Both the position numbers and the translations under genes were made by a program. This document shows positions 8,787 through 17,290 of a stretch of DNA of 35,456 nucleotides, piece by piece. The notes under the pieces are model-generated. The model made no database searches and had not been told where the DNA came from. It saw nothing but the letters and a program-made list of their open reading frames with translations. Within the stretch, counting starts at the first letter, position 1. The number at the start of each line of letters is the position of its first letter. The stretch is taken from NCBI RefSeq assembly GCF_900115495.1, contig NZ_FOWR01000048.1, positions 1 to 35,456 of the forward strand, in the 5' to 3' direction. This stretch comes from Enterovibrio norvegicus DSM 15893 (GTDB lineage: Bacteria > Pseudomonadota > Gammaproteobacteria > Enterobacterales > Vibrionaceae).

Positions 8787-10490
8787 TCAGTGAAGGAGCC
8801 AGCTTTTAAGCTTAGAAATTAGTGATATGTGACGATGCTCACCGTGGTGAAACGCTTCAATACGCTCTGCTATTTTATCTAACAGGGTCTCTTCTTGTTC
8901 TTCCTGCTCTTCTTGAGCAAGTTTTTCTTCTGGCTGTTCTTTATCGCCACTGAAACGAAGTCCAGTAATGAGCGGAAATGCCTCTTCAACATCTTCAATC
9001 GCCCAAAGGTGGAATTGGCCTTCGCGAATAGCCGTTGCCACGTCGTTACTTAGGCACAAAGCGTTGAGGTTCGTTTTCGGCAAAATCACGCCTTGAGAAC
9101 CGGTTAGGCCACGGTTTTCACAAATGTGGTAGAAACCTTCAATTTTCTCATTGATCCCACCAACGGCCTGCACTCGACCAAATTGATCAACGGCACCTGT
9201 AATGGCAATACTTTGGTTGATAGGTTGTTGAGCCAACGCACTGACAAATGCACATAGCTCGGCAAGAGAGGCGCTGTCACCATCGACTTCACAATAAGAT
9301 TGCTCAAACACGATAGAGGCGGCGTAAGGTAGAGGCTCATCAAGATCAAGCGCTGCGCTGACGAAGGCTTGCATGATCATCATACCTTTGGCGTGAATGT
9401 TGCCAGCCAAATCGACTTTGCGTTCTACGTCGGAGATGTCGCCATCACCAAAGTGAACCACACAAGAGATTCGTGCCGGTTCGCCATACGCCATAGGGTG
9501 TCCTGGCATTTCAACAACGGTTAAGCCGTTAACCTGACCAATGTGCTCACCACGGGTATCAATGAAGACTTGGCCTTTATGAATGTCGTCTACGGCGCGA
9601 AGTGGCAGGTAAGATTCACGGTAGTATTTCTCGCTAATGGCTTGTTGTACATCGTCTTCAGTGACGCTGTCACCTTTTGCTTGGTAATCGGCTTCACGAA
9701 GCAGTGACTGAATCCATAGCGGGCACAGTGGCATGCGGTCTTGGTCTTCCGTAAAGCGCACGCCTGCTTGCATCACGCGTTTTACTGCGCCAGATGTCAG
9801 TGGTTTTACCCCATAGGAAGATTGAAAGCCTTTTAACACAGAAAGGTAATCGTCGACGCTCTCTGGCGTAAGCAGCATATCGGGTTCGTATTCGGTATAG
9901 ATGCCTAAACCATGCAGTTCTGGCTCGCCATCTTCGAAATCATTCATCAATGAGCGGTCACCGATAACAATCAGGCGTACTGATAATTCCGATGGGTTAG
10001 GCAGTTCGCAATAAGTGTCTGGCTTTGCGCTTTTCCAAGGTAGGTTGCCGGTGCACAATACGTGCTTGAGGCGGCTCCAGATATTGGGTTGGCTGATGAC
10101 ACCTGTTAGAGAAATGAGAAGTACACCGCCATTTGCTTTGTGAAGCAGTCCTTCAACACTCCGTGACATTGTCACATCTTCGTTGGTGGGGTACACTGCG
10201 CCAAACAATTGAGTTTCATCGAAATTCTCAGCGACAACCACGGGCATATCAGTCGATGGGAGTTTGTTGGCCACGATATCTTTCACAATAGAAAGGTAGT
10301 CATGGACATCTGGCGCCGTGACGAGCAGCAAACGTGGAAAGTGCACTTCATGCACAAGACGCTGAATGCTGTTTGTTAACCTTGGTTGCAACGCACAAGG
10401 GGTCATTGCGGTTAAGGCTGAGTAGTTTTCAATCTGTTGTTCAACATTCGAAAACTGGGGAACTACGGACTGCCAGGTAACTTCTTGCAT
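8787..10490 (-). CDS. ycbZ: Lon-like protease (peptidase S16 family, YcbZ/LonH type)
   Basis: A 567-residue protein whose C-terminal third is a Lon-type protease domain. The catalytic Ser lies in EVDGDSASLAEL and the Lys in GGINEKIEGF, the Ser-Lys dyad of Lon. The N-terminal half aligns with E. coli YcbZ in layout but I see no clear Walker A motif, so ATPase activity is doubtful. The start is taken at the ATG at 10490 (MQEVTWQSVVP), which matches the family start; a TTG five codons upstream is the other choice. A glutamate-rich stretch lies near residue 530. The gene is directly upstream of fabA, the conserved order. Substrates are unknown. Confidence 0.9.
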   Translation of the reverse strand: MQEVTWQSVVPQFSNVEQQIENYSALTAMTPCALQPRLTNSIQRLVHEVHFPRLLLVTAPDVHDYLSIVKDIVANKLPSTDMPVVVAENFDETQLFGAVYPTNEDVTMSRSVEGLLHKANGGVLLISLTGVISQPNIWSRLKHVLCTGNLPWKSAKPDTYCELPNPSELSVRLIVIGDRSLMNDFEDGEPELHGLGIYTEYEPDMLLTPESVDDYLSVLKGFQSSYGVKPLTSGAVKRVMQAGVRFTEDQDRMPLCPLWIQSLLREADYQAKGDSVTEDDVQQAISEKYYRESYLPLRAVDDIHKGQVFIDTRGEHIGQVNGLTVVEMPGHPMAYGEPARISCVVHFGDGDISDVERKVDLAGNIHAKGMMIMQAFVSAALDLDEPLPYAASIVFEQSYCEVDGDSASLAELCAFVSALAQQPINQSIAITGAVDQFGRVQAVGGINEKIEGFYHICENRGLTGSQGVILPKTNLNALCLSNDVATAIREGQFHLWAIEDVEEAFPLITGLRFSGDKEQPEEKLAQEEQEEQEETLLDKIAERIEAFHHGEHRHISLISKLKSWLLH

Positions 10491-10750
10491 ACGTCTGGGA
10501 TTCAACTCTTGGTGTGTTATTTACCGAGAGTATAAAGGAAGAAGACCTTGCAAAGTAGATAAGATCATCCCCTGATACACGGTTATCGCGACGTTCGGCG
10601 AAATAAGTTGCTGAACGTCACGAGTTTGAAAATGATATCGCCGAAATCAAAGGGATAAGTCAAGATGCGTTTGATTAAAAAATAATCTACTGTTACGCTG
10701 TCACTGTATTAATGTCTTTTATTGCTCTCAACTAAAAACATACTAAGAAT

Positions 10751-11200
10751 ATGAAATATCAACAACTTGAAAACCTCGAAGCTGGATGGAAGTGGGCCTA
10801 TGTGGTCAAAAAGCATAAAGAAGGGGCCAACGTTACGCGATATATCGATACGAGCGAGGCGCAAGCCGCTGTAAACAGCTTATTGTCAATAGAACACGAG
10901 CCAACAAAAGTGATCGAATGGATCACTGAACACATGTCTCCTGATCTTGATAACAAACTGAAGCAAGCCATTCGTGCGAAGCGTAAGCGTCACTTTAATG
11001 CTGAACAAGAACACACACGCAAGAAATCAATCGATCTTGATTTTCGTGTTTGGGAAAAGCTGTCCTTGAAGGCGCAAGACCTAGATGCGACATTGTCTGA
11101 CACGATTGAATACTTGTTAGGTGAAGCTAACCGTTCTCAAAACGCCAATAAAAAGGTAGATGCGCTCAAGAAAGACTTGAGTAGCTTGTTAGACATGTAA
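10751..11200 (+). CDS. matP: Macrodomain Ter protein MatP
   Basis: A 149-residue DNA-binding protein matching E. coli MatP (150 residues) from MKYQQLENLEAGWKWAYVVK onward. MatP binds matS sites in the replication terminus region, compacts that macrodomain and links it to the division machinery. The N-terminal four-helix region and a ribbon-helix-helix segment (around RKKSIDLDFRVWEKL, about residue 95) are in the expected order, with a C-terminal coiled coil. A small gene follows after 9 bases, suggesting cotranscription. No matS site was found in the window. Confidence 0.96.
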   Translation: MKYQQLENLEAGWKWAYVVKKHKEGANVTRYIDTSEAQAAVNSLLSIEHEPTKVIEWITEHMSPDLDNKLKQAIRAKRKRHFNAEQEHTRKKSIDLDFRVWEKLSLKAQDLDATLSDTIEYLLGEANRSQNANKKVDALKKDLSSLLDM

Positions 11201-11209
11201 GGTGAGATC

Positions 11210-11500
11210 ATGGAGTATTTCTTAGCCGTTAGCTTCATTGCTTTGTTTGCGTTTATCGCGGTCGATCGTCCCATTGTTTATATTCGCTTTAAAGATGGCG
11301 AGGTGACGAAAACAAAGGGAAAAGTCCCGCACGGCTTTCTGCATGACTGTGCTGAGATCTGTAAACGCACGCCGTTCACTGGAACGGTGAAAGTGTATAG
11401 AAATCGTTTCAAACCCGCCAAATTGGTGCTCTCCAAAGGGATTGATAGCAAAGTTCAACAGCGTATCCGCAATGTTTTCCCGCATAAATCTTTCAAATGA
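11210..11500 (+). CDS. DUF3634 family small membrane protein
   Basis: A 96-residue protein with one N-terminal hydrophobic segment (MEYFLAVSFIALFAFIAVD) and a basic remainder. It fits the DUF3634 family found in Vibrionaceae and relatives. The start at 11210 has AAGGTGA before it and lies 9 bases after the matP stop; its end overlaps the next start by 4 bases (ATGA). It is therefore likely cotranscribed with matP and the PCC-domain gene. No function is known; a membrane-anchored cytoplasmic domain is inferred from the topology. Confidence 0.8.
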   Translation: MEYFLAVSFIALFAFIAVDRPIVYIRFKDGEVTKTKGKVPHGFLHDCAEICKRTPFTGTVKVYRNRFKPAKLVLSKGIDSKVQQRIRNVFPHKSFK

Positions 11501-11898
11501 ATTCACAAGTATCTCCGATAGCCTTTCGCTTAACGCGAGGGGCTGATCTAAAACACTCCATTCTCGCATCTGTTCAATCCAACAATATTCAGGCCGGTTG
11601 TATCGCCTCTGTTGTGGGGTGTTTATCTACGCTCTCTTTGCGTTTGGCTGATGGTCACTCTGTTGTCACGTTAGAGGGCGCCTATGAAATCATCGCCGTT
11701 TCAGGCACGTTAACGCCAGAACATGTGCATCTTCATCTTTCTGCCGCAGATCGTGAGGGGAAAATGATTGGAGGGCATCTGATGGAAGGCAGTATCGTCA
11801 GCCATACGGCAGAAGTATGCTTACTTTCTTTTCCTGCCATGGCGTTTACGCGAGAGTATGATGATGACACGGGGTACACCGAGTTAATCGTTAGCTAG
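11497..11898 (+). CDS. PCC-domain (DUF296) protein
   Basis: A 133-residue single-domain protein of the PPC/PCC (DUF296) fold. It starts from the ATGA overlap with the gene before. Family marks are AIRLTRGADLK-like residues near the N-terminus (here AFRLTRGADLKHSI), GCLSTLSLRLADG in the middle and GTLTPEHVHLHLSAADREG with IGGHL near residue 90. The His residues in HVHLHL and GGHL match the putative metal-binding site of bacterial PCC proteins, which trimerise. Plant relatives bind AT-rich DNA, but in bacteria the role is unsettled. A terminator follows about 65 bases later. Confidence 0.88.
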   Translation: MNSQVSPIAFRLTRGADLKHSILASVQSNNIQAGCIASVVGCLSTLSLRLADGHSVVTLEGAYEIIAVSGTLTPEHVHLHLSAADREGKMIGGHLMEGSIVSHTAEVCLLSFPAMAFTREYDDDTGYTELIVS

Positions 11899-11960
11899 TC
11901 ATTGCCGCTGATATCACTTTTGTAGGCATGCGCTGTGTGCTAAATAGCCGCAATAAATAA

Positions 11961-11988
11961 AAAAGGGCGCATTACGCGCCCATTTTCG
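11961..11988. terminator. Bidirectional terminator between the PCC gene and tagA
   Basis: GGGCGC at 11965-11970 pairs with GCGCCC at 11976-11981, with an A run before and ATTTTCGTTTT after. It can end the plus-strand matP operon and the minus-strand tagA transcript, which converge here. Confidence 0.8.
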
Positions 11989-12041
11989 TTTTAGCTTGGG
12001 TTGTTGTTAACCCAGTCAGTGACTTAGCACGGAGTAGTGCA

Positions 12042-14990
12042 CTATTTCACTTCCATGGATTGCGGCCTTGAAAAATCAAGATACTGTCCATTGCGTGCTT
12101 TTACCGATTTAAGTTCTTCATTTGTCATGCTTTGGCTAAAGGTCGCCGTTCGGTTGTAAGAAAGGTTTGGCCAATCGCCCAAGCGAACCTTCACGCCTTC
12201 GTCGGCATAGACATACACCTCGTGTTTTCTGATCCAACTTGGCAGTGCATAACCAGAACGCTGATTGGCGGGTAAGCAGTATTGCTCTCGGGTTGTTAAG
12301 CTCACGATGCAGCCAAGCGGTGTCGAGCTTTGTTCTACGCGCATAGAGCGAGGGGTTGAGAAATCAATATAGTCGCCATTTTGTGCGAGTACATTGGAGA
12401 GTTTTCGGTTTTCAACCGTCCCTTCAAATGACGCAATGCGACGGTACGAAAGGTTATCGTAATCAGACAACACCACCTTAGCGCCAGGCTCAGCTTGAAC
12501 ATACACCTCATGGCGATTTATCCAGCTTGGCAAAGAATAGCCAGCACTTTTTCCTACTGATAAACAGTACTTTGCGCCAGAAGAGAGGCTTACAATACAG
12601 CCTTTTGGTTTAGTGACGTTGTCACCTCCAATGGTGGTGACAGTTGGCTTAACGTCTGTTGCATCGATTTGTCGGGTGCTTAGTGTTTTGCCATTACAAC
12701 GCACTTCCGCGTTCAGCACCTCTGCGGAGCGCTCGATATTCACGTTGAACTGGTTCATTTGGTTTGCAGAGAAACGTTTATCTGACAAAGCAAAATGCAA
12801 CGTACCTTTGCGGCGAGTCTCAACGTTTAGCTGACAAGTCGCGTTCGCGCCGTCTTGGGCGTACGTCATGCCATATGCACCGTGGGTTGCTGGGTAGACA
12901 TAACTTCGTAGTTTGTTCTCAGGATCGTAGTAACCGAAGAGCGTCGTAATAGGTATACCTTGCTTTTTGGGGATGCGAGCAACACTCAAGTCTGGTTTAT
13001 TTGTGCGGTTCCAAGTCTTTCCATTCGAAACATAGTGCCATGTATTGCCGTTTTGAATTGTTTCAACAGTATTGTTCACATGCACGCTAGAGGTATAGCC
13101 CGCACGGTGCGCGATACTGATCACTTTGTCGGTATTCGAGCGCTTCGCATTGGGCAGATAAATATCGCGCGTCCAATCGCCGTTGCTAAATGAAATATTG
13201 ATCAGCGTGTTCGTCGATAACAGCGCGGTTAAGCTTGCTTTCGACACCTGAGAAGGACCCGCAGTTGCAGTGGTTGCATTGTCGACCTTTAGTGTCCACG
13301 CTTCCATGGCTTGGGTTTTGTTATTCCACGTTGAAAAACCCGTTGGCGACGACGTATCAAACACGGCTTTGTTTTCGAGAAAGCGCTGAATACGCTGCGC
13401 AGTATACGGTGTATGGAGCGTGTAATTGTTATAGGTCGCATCGTAGATACCACCACCAGCCATCGCATCCTTATTGAATGCAAAGCCTTCAAATGCCTCT
13501 TGGCATTGATCGTTAAGGCACGTTGCTTTGTCCGTCTTCACTCGTGAAAAATTTGGAATGAACGTATTGGTATCTGCGTCCCAGCCCCATGTAGAGTTAA
13601 CAGCATTTGGAGGACGGTGAACTGAACCATTAAAGCCGCCCGGATAGTGGCCCATCCCATAGTTATGGCCGAGCTCATGGCTGAATTCGTTCCCTTTACT
13701 GTTTAGCAGTGTCACGATGCCAGCACCGCCAGAAAGACCATGCACCACGACACCGTTTTCATAACGCCCTAGGGTGTTATGTGCGCTGATTTGTGCGGTT
13801 GCGTAAGGGTGGCTTCCTCCGGGGGCGGATGAATGAATGCCGTAGTTGGCGTTATTGATGCCGAGCGACATTAAGCGCTTCCCAATGGTTTCGCGCATGC
13901 TGCCTTTGTGCACGCCGCCAGTATCAGGGGCGAAATCTGTTAGCAGTGTGCCATCAGGCATCATGACTTCTTTAAAGTGCAGTGGCGTGAAATTGTTAAC
14001 GATAAGCTTGCTGGTGGGCGTTTGTTGGAAGTATTCGCGGATCAATTCAGGCTGCGTTTGCATCTCGAATTGATCGCGGTTAGGCGTCAACATACCTACA
14101 TCGATGGTGTTCAGAAAAACCTGTGTTGGCGCGCCGACATTTACGCCTTTTAATGTGCCTTGTTTGCCATTAGCGGTGAAAGCAAAGGACACCCCAGGTT
14201 CAATGAATGTTGCATCGATAGCGACAGACCAAAAATCACCGTACTTCACACGGCCTGCGTTCGCATCTACGTCGCTAAACCAGCTTCCGTTGAGGTAACG
14301 AAAAACGCGTGTTTCACCACGATTGACGGACAAGCGTTTACCCGAATATTTCACTGTTGAGCGGTATCCAGCCTCAGAGGAAACAACGACCGTTCGGCCA
14401 TTAGCCACATTTGAGTCTGGAAGCGTGAACGTGCTGACCCATGCGCCATCGGCTGTTTTAAGCTGAATAGCACTGAACTGCTTGAGCTGCTCAGTAAAGA
14501 ACGACGCGTCTTCAAATTTCTTCAGCGTACTGGTGCCCGAAAATGAGCGGTCATAAGCGCTTGGTATCTTGAAATCGTCAGTGTTTAGGCCCGCAGAAAG
14601 CCCGCTCCCTGCAATGCTAGGAAGCGCATCGGGAGAGGCCATATCAAACTGTGCTTTTAATGCATTGTCTTTGTCGAACACAGACACGCGCACTTGTTTC
14701 GCATGTTTATCGCGCTCCGACAGTTTCATCATCACCAAGGTGTTGCGCGCACCGGTCAGGTGAGGCTGAGTATCGTTTGGAATATGTTGCTTGGCAGGAA
14801 TAATGGCGTGCTGTGCAAACATGACATAGCCCGAAAGCGCGCCTTCCAAATCGTTATAGAAATTGTTGTTAAAGGTCGCGACAGGGCTGGCGGCTGTGTT
14901 TGTTTCAGCCAACACGTACGGAGAAGCAAGCGCCAGTGCGATCGCCAAGCTTGTTGAAATCCTTGAACGGTGTAAGGATCGTTTTTGCAT
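12042..14990 (-). CDS. tagA: Secreted M66 zinc metalloprotease, TagA/StcE-like
   Basis: A 982-residue exported protein. A signal peptide covers about residues 1-29 (basic start, then ISTSLAIALALASPYVLA). The zinc site HELGHNYGMGH at 438-448 (His438, Glu439, His442, His448) lies in the M66 domain typical of V. cholerae TagA and E. coli StcE, which cut mucin-type glycoproteins. Two related modules lie around residues 185-245 and 590-670, flanking the protease domain. The C-terminus has two tandem copies of about 85 residues (near 813-897 and 899-982), each with a GCIVSL start, YCL, a LPSWI-HEVYV core and a YxDFS end, likely adhesive or glycan-binding domains. The gene stands alone. The gene symbol is by family resemblance. 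Confidence 0.88.
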   Translation of the reverse strand: MQKRSLHRSRISTSLAIALALASPYVLAETNTAASPVATFNNNFYNDLEGALSGYVMFAQHAIIPAKQHIPNDTQPHLTGARNTLVMMKLSERDKHAKQVRVSVFDKDNALKAQFDMASPDALPSIAGSGLSAGLNTDDFKIPSAYDRSFSGTSTLKKFEDASFFTEQLKQFSAIQLKTADGAWVSTFTLPDSNVANGRTVVVSSEAGYRSTVKYSGKRLSVNRGETRVFRYLNGSWFSDVDANAGRVKYGDFWSVAIDATFIEPGVSFAFTANGKQGTLKGVNVGAPTQVFLNTIDVGMLTPNRDQFEMQTQPELIREYFQQTPTSKLIVNNFTPLHFKEVMMPDGTLLTDFAPDTGGVHKGSMRETIGKRLMSLGINNANYGIHSSAPGGSHPYATAQISAHNTLGRYENGVVVHGLSGGAGIVTLLNSKGNEFSHELGHNYGMGHYPGGFNGSVHRPPNAVNSTWGWDADTNTFIPNFSRVKTDKATCLNDQCQEAFEGFAFNKDAMAGGGIYDATYNNYTLHTPYTAQRIQRFLENKAVFDTSSPTGFSTWNNKTQAMEAWTLKVDNATTATAGPSQVSKASLTALLSTNTLINISFSNGDWTRDIYLPNAKRSNTDKVISIAHRAGYTSSVHVNNTVETIQNGNTWHYVSNGKTWNRTNKPDLSVARIPKKQGIPITTLFGYYDPENKLRSYVYPATHGAYGMTYAQDGANATCQLNVETRRKGTLHFALSDKRFSANQMNQFNVNIERSAEVLNAEVRCNGKTLSTRQIDATDVKPTVTTIGGDNVTKPKGCIVSLSSGAKYCLSVGKSAGYSLPSWINRHEVYVQAEPGAKVVLSDYDNLSYRRIASFEGTVENRKLSNVLAQNGDYIDFSTPRSMRVEQSSTPLGCIVSLTTREQYCLPANQRSGYALPSWIRKHEVYVYADEGVKVRLGDWPNLSYNRTATFSQSMTNEELKSVKARNGQYLDFSRPQSMEVK

Positions 14991-15295
14991 GATTGATGAG
15001 CCTTTTTAGGGTGAAAGTGGTCATCAATATATTCATAAACAGTGTGGTTATTTGCGTTAATAATTAGACATGCGAATGTATTTGTTATTGCCTAACTATC
15101 GCTGCGGGTTATTACGCCTAATATTCTGATTAATAGTTACTAATTCTGTTTATTCACCCTAGTGACTGATTACGCATTAAGGTGAGAAAATTCTCGGGGT
15201 GAGTACAAGAGATTATGCATAATTCGCCAGTTAGGTGAATGAAGTGCTCAACGAGATTGTGTCGAGCACCTCAAGATTCACGTGTTTATTGGTCA
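14991..15295. other. Spacer between tagA and rtcR, with a hairpin at 15244-15269
   Basis: No gene seen. GTGCTC at 15244-15249 pairs with GAGCAC at 15264-15269 just after the rtcR stop on the minus strand. It has no T-tract, so it is at best a weak terminator. The tagA promoter must lie in the right-hand part near 14995-15120, but I cannot identify it securely. Confidence 0.35.
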
Positions 15296-16891
15296 CTATC
15301 CGTTCTTTAGTGCCTTCCAGTTAAGACCAAATTTAGCCAAGTACTTTTGAAGTCGCGATGAATCATTGGCTTGCGTTTTTTTCGTCCGACTGACGTTGAA
15401 CAACTCACGTCCTGCTGCGGCCATGGAGTCATGTTGTGCGCAAACATCGAGCACAAACTGTAACTGGTGCTTATCGAAGTCGTCTAAATCCATGAGCACA
15501 TCATCTCTGAGTACATTTAAAGATGAAGAGGCCAAAGTAGGGGCATCACTCGGTGACCACGATGCACGAAGTCGCTGCACTTCATCATTCACGTCTTCGA
15601 CAGAAATCCGGGAAGAGTCTGCCAATGTGCCTAAACGTGTAATGGCAGAGCTAAGGTCGCGGAAGTTACCTTGCCACGTTGCCTTGCTTGAATGAGCAAA
15701 TTGGAGAAACGCATTTCTTGCTTCTTTATTAAATCTGACGCGGTGTCCGTGCTTCTCAGAAAAAGAAAGCAACTCATACTCAAGGTTGGCGTCCAGATCT
15801 TCTTTTCTGTCTTTCAGAGCCGGGAGTTGATAGGTCCATAGGTTAATGCGCGCCAATAAGTCATCTCGAAACTCTCCGCGTTCGACCATGGCTTTGAGAT
15901 CGCGATTGGTTCCGGCTATTAATTGGAAATCACTTTGGGTTTCGTGGTCACTGCCTACGGGATGGAAGCGCTTGTGTTCGATAGCGTGTAACAACATGGC
16001 TTGCTCTTCTAAGCCCAGCTCGCCAATTTCATCGAGGAACAGCAATCCATTATTGGCAGCCATAAGAAAACCTTCACGCGCTGATGAGGCGCCGGTGAAT
16101 GCGCCTTTGGTATGCCCAAACAAGGCAGCCATTGCGTTCATGCCTTTTAACGTCGCACAGTTCACCACAACGAACTGTCCTTTCAACATCGAGCGCATTT
16201 TCTTGAGTTGATAAATACGTTGAGCGAGCTGACTTTTCCCAGCGCCGGTTGGGCCGGTAAGCAGAATAGGGGCGGTCGAACGGATAGCCACTTTCTCTAT
16301 CTGGGAAATCAATTGGTTAAAAGCGGTGTTCTTTGTTTCTATGCCTGATTTAAGAAAGGTTTCGCCTTGAAGGCTTGCATTGTCAAAGCGCGTAGCGAGC
16401 TGGTCATAACGCGATAAATCCAGATCGATGAGTTGAATACGACCAATGGATTTGTCTTCCTTACTGTTGTCAGGGGCGGTTTGAATGAGTTTACCGGGGA
16501 AATGACGACTTTCCGTTAAGAGATAACTACAGATCTGAGCAACGTGCGTGCCCGTCGTAATGTGGAAAAGGTACTCATTGTTCTCGATATCAAAATCCAT
16601 GGACTCACAGAAATCATAGAGCTTGGCGTAAACCTCTTCGAAATCCCAAGGATCGAGGAAGTTCATTTCGCACACATGCACCTGGGTGTCACTCGACACC
16701 GCTTTAATGTCTGATGCGACAGTTTTGGCAAGACGCAGGTTGTGATTGTCATGAAGCAAGTACACTTCATCTATCGGCAGATCTTCTTGGCTGACGAGAC
16801 TCACATTAGGACGCCAACGGTGGAGGCGATCGACGTGTTTCCCAATTCTGTCTAGCTGTGTCCCCAACAAGCTCAGCGCAATCGTCTTCAT
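15296..16891 (-). CDS. rtcR: RtcR, CARF-domain sigma54-dependent transcriptional activator
   Basis: A 531-residue protein, the same length as E. coli RtcR. Residues 1-175 form the RtcR regulatory domain, a CARF-type Rossmann fold with FHITTGTHVAQI at 109-120 forming the likely ligand loop. The AAA+ domain has Walker A GPTGAGKS (213-220), the sigma54-contacting GAFTGA (263-268) and Walker B LLFLDE (283-288). A C-terminal helix-turn-helix region lies after about 470. In enterobacteria RtcR switches on RNA-repair genes rtcBA when RNA ends from damaged tRNA are sensed. Here rtcBA is absent from the window; the divergent sigma54 promoter leads to tRNA-like RNAs and slipin. AAGGGA lies 9 bases before the ATG. 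Confidence 0.96.
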   Translation of the reverse strand: MKTIALSLLGTQLDRIGKHVDRLHRWRPNVSLVSQEDLPIDEVYLLHDNHNLRLAKTVASDIKAVSSDTQVHVCEMNFLDPWDFEEVYAKLYDFCESMDFDIENNEYLFHITTGTHVAQICSYLLTESRHFPGKLIQTAPDNSKEDKSIGRIQLIDLDLSRYDQLATRFDNASLQGETFLKSGIETKNTAFNQLISQIEKVAIRSTAPILLTGPTGAGKSQLAQRIYQLKKMRSMLKGQFVVVNCATLKGMNAMAALFGHTKGAFTGASSAREGFLMAANNGLLFLDEIGELGLEEQAMLLHAIEHKRFHPVGSDHETQSDFQLIAGTNRDLKAMVERGEFRDDLLARINLWTYQLPALKDRKEDLDANLEYELLSFSEKHGHRVRFNKEARNAFLQFAHSSKATWQGNFRDLSSAITRLGTLADSSRISVEDVNDEVQRLRASWSPSDAPTLASSSLNVLRDDVLMDLDDFDKHQLQFVLDVCAQHDSMAAAGRELFNVSRTKKTQANDSSRLQKYLAKFGLNWKALKNG

Positions 16892-16923
16892 TTCTATTTT
16901 TCCCTTCGCCCAGACATTTAATC

Positions 16924-16939
16924 CTATCTATATGGATAG
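16924..16939. promoter_or_regulatory. Candidate RtcR upstream activator site
   Basis: CTATCTATATGGATAG is a near-perfect palindrome (one T-G mismatch across the axis). It lies 33 bases upstream of rtcR and about 130 bases upstream of the divergent sigma54 promoter, a normal distance for a sigma54 activator. Assignment to RtcR is inferred from position. Confidence 0.45.
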
Positions 16940-17068
16940 AAGGCATATCTAAACTAATCAAATCGTGTGTTTATTTTTGAAGGGTAAGCAACACTCTTTT
17001 TGGTGCCTGGTTTAAAAAAGCAAACATAAACATCCACATAAAACTATTTTCCTGTTTCTTAACGTGTT

Positions 17069-17084
17069 TGGCACGCAACTTGGA
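17069..17084 (+). promoter_or_regulatory. Sigma54 promoter of the tRNA-like/slipin unit
   Basis: TGGCACG-CAAC-TTGGA matches the sigma54 consensus TGGCACG-N4-TTGCA at every fixed position except the final C of the -12 element. GG to GG spacing is the required 10 bases. Transcription is predicted to start near 17095, almost exactly at the first base of the tRNA-like array. Confidence 0.85.
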
Positions 17085-17095
17085 ATACTGAGTCT

Positions 17096-17219
17096 GTGAT
17101 TAGCGGTGGTGACTCAAACGTTCACGCTGGTGCACGTCACATTGTGACTGTGTATTCCGATCACACACCTCTGGAGAGGGGCAGTTTCCACTGTTACGGG
17201 TTCGATTCCGTTTAATGAC
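17096..17219 (+). ncRNA. tRNA-like RNA element 1 (large, degenerate)
   Basis: Its 5' end falls at the predicted transcription start. GTGATTA (17096-17102) pairs with TAATGAC (17213-17219), six of seven positions, as an acceptor-like stem. A T arm is present: ACGG-GTTCGATT-CCGT at 17196-17211, with a four-pair stem. In the anticodon-arm position a hairpin (17131-17154) has about ten pairs, one bulged T and a three-base ATT loop; its core is GTCAC-ATT-GTGAC. A further hairpin CCTC-TGGA-GAGG (17168-17179) resembles a long variable arm. The D arm is unclear. It is less certain than elements 2 and 3. Confidence 0.45.
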
Positions 17220-17286
17220 TAGATAGCTCAGGGGTAGAGCGACGAAACAACGTTTTGTGTGCGTAGGTTCGATTCCTACTCTAGTA
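17218..17286 (+). ncRNA. tRNA-like RNA element 2 with a closed anticodon loop
   Basis: Acceptor-like stem ACTAGA (17218-17223) pairs perfectly with TCTAGT (17280-17285), six pairs. U8-A9, then D arm GCTC-AGGGGTA-GAGC (17226-17240) and T arm GTAGG-TTCGATT-CCTAC (17263-17279) are perfect. Elbow bases A14, the GG of the D loop, A21, T54, T55, C56, A58 and C61 are kept. The anticodon arm is ACGAAAC-AAC-GTTTTGT (17242-17258), seven pairs and a three-base loop. It has the normal 17-base length, but positions 32/38 and 33/37 pair and U33 is replaced by C, so it should not decode. A-CCCA follows the acceptor. A tRNA finder might call it a Val(AAC) pseudogene. Confidence 0.75.
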
Positions 17287-17290
17287 CCCA

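Noticed and set aside
17136-17148. GTCACATTGTGAC as a matS site
   Set aside because: matS has GTGAC on the left and GTCAC on the right; here the halves are reversed, and the sequence is better explained as the hairpin of element 1.
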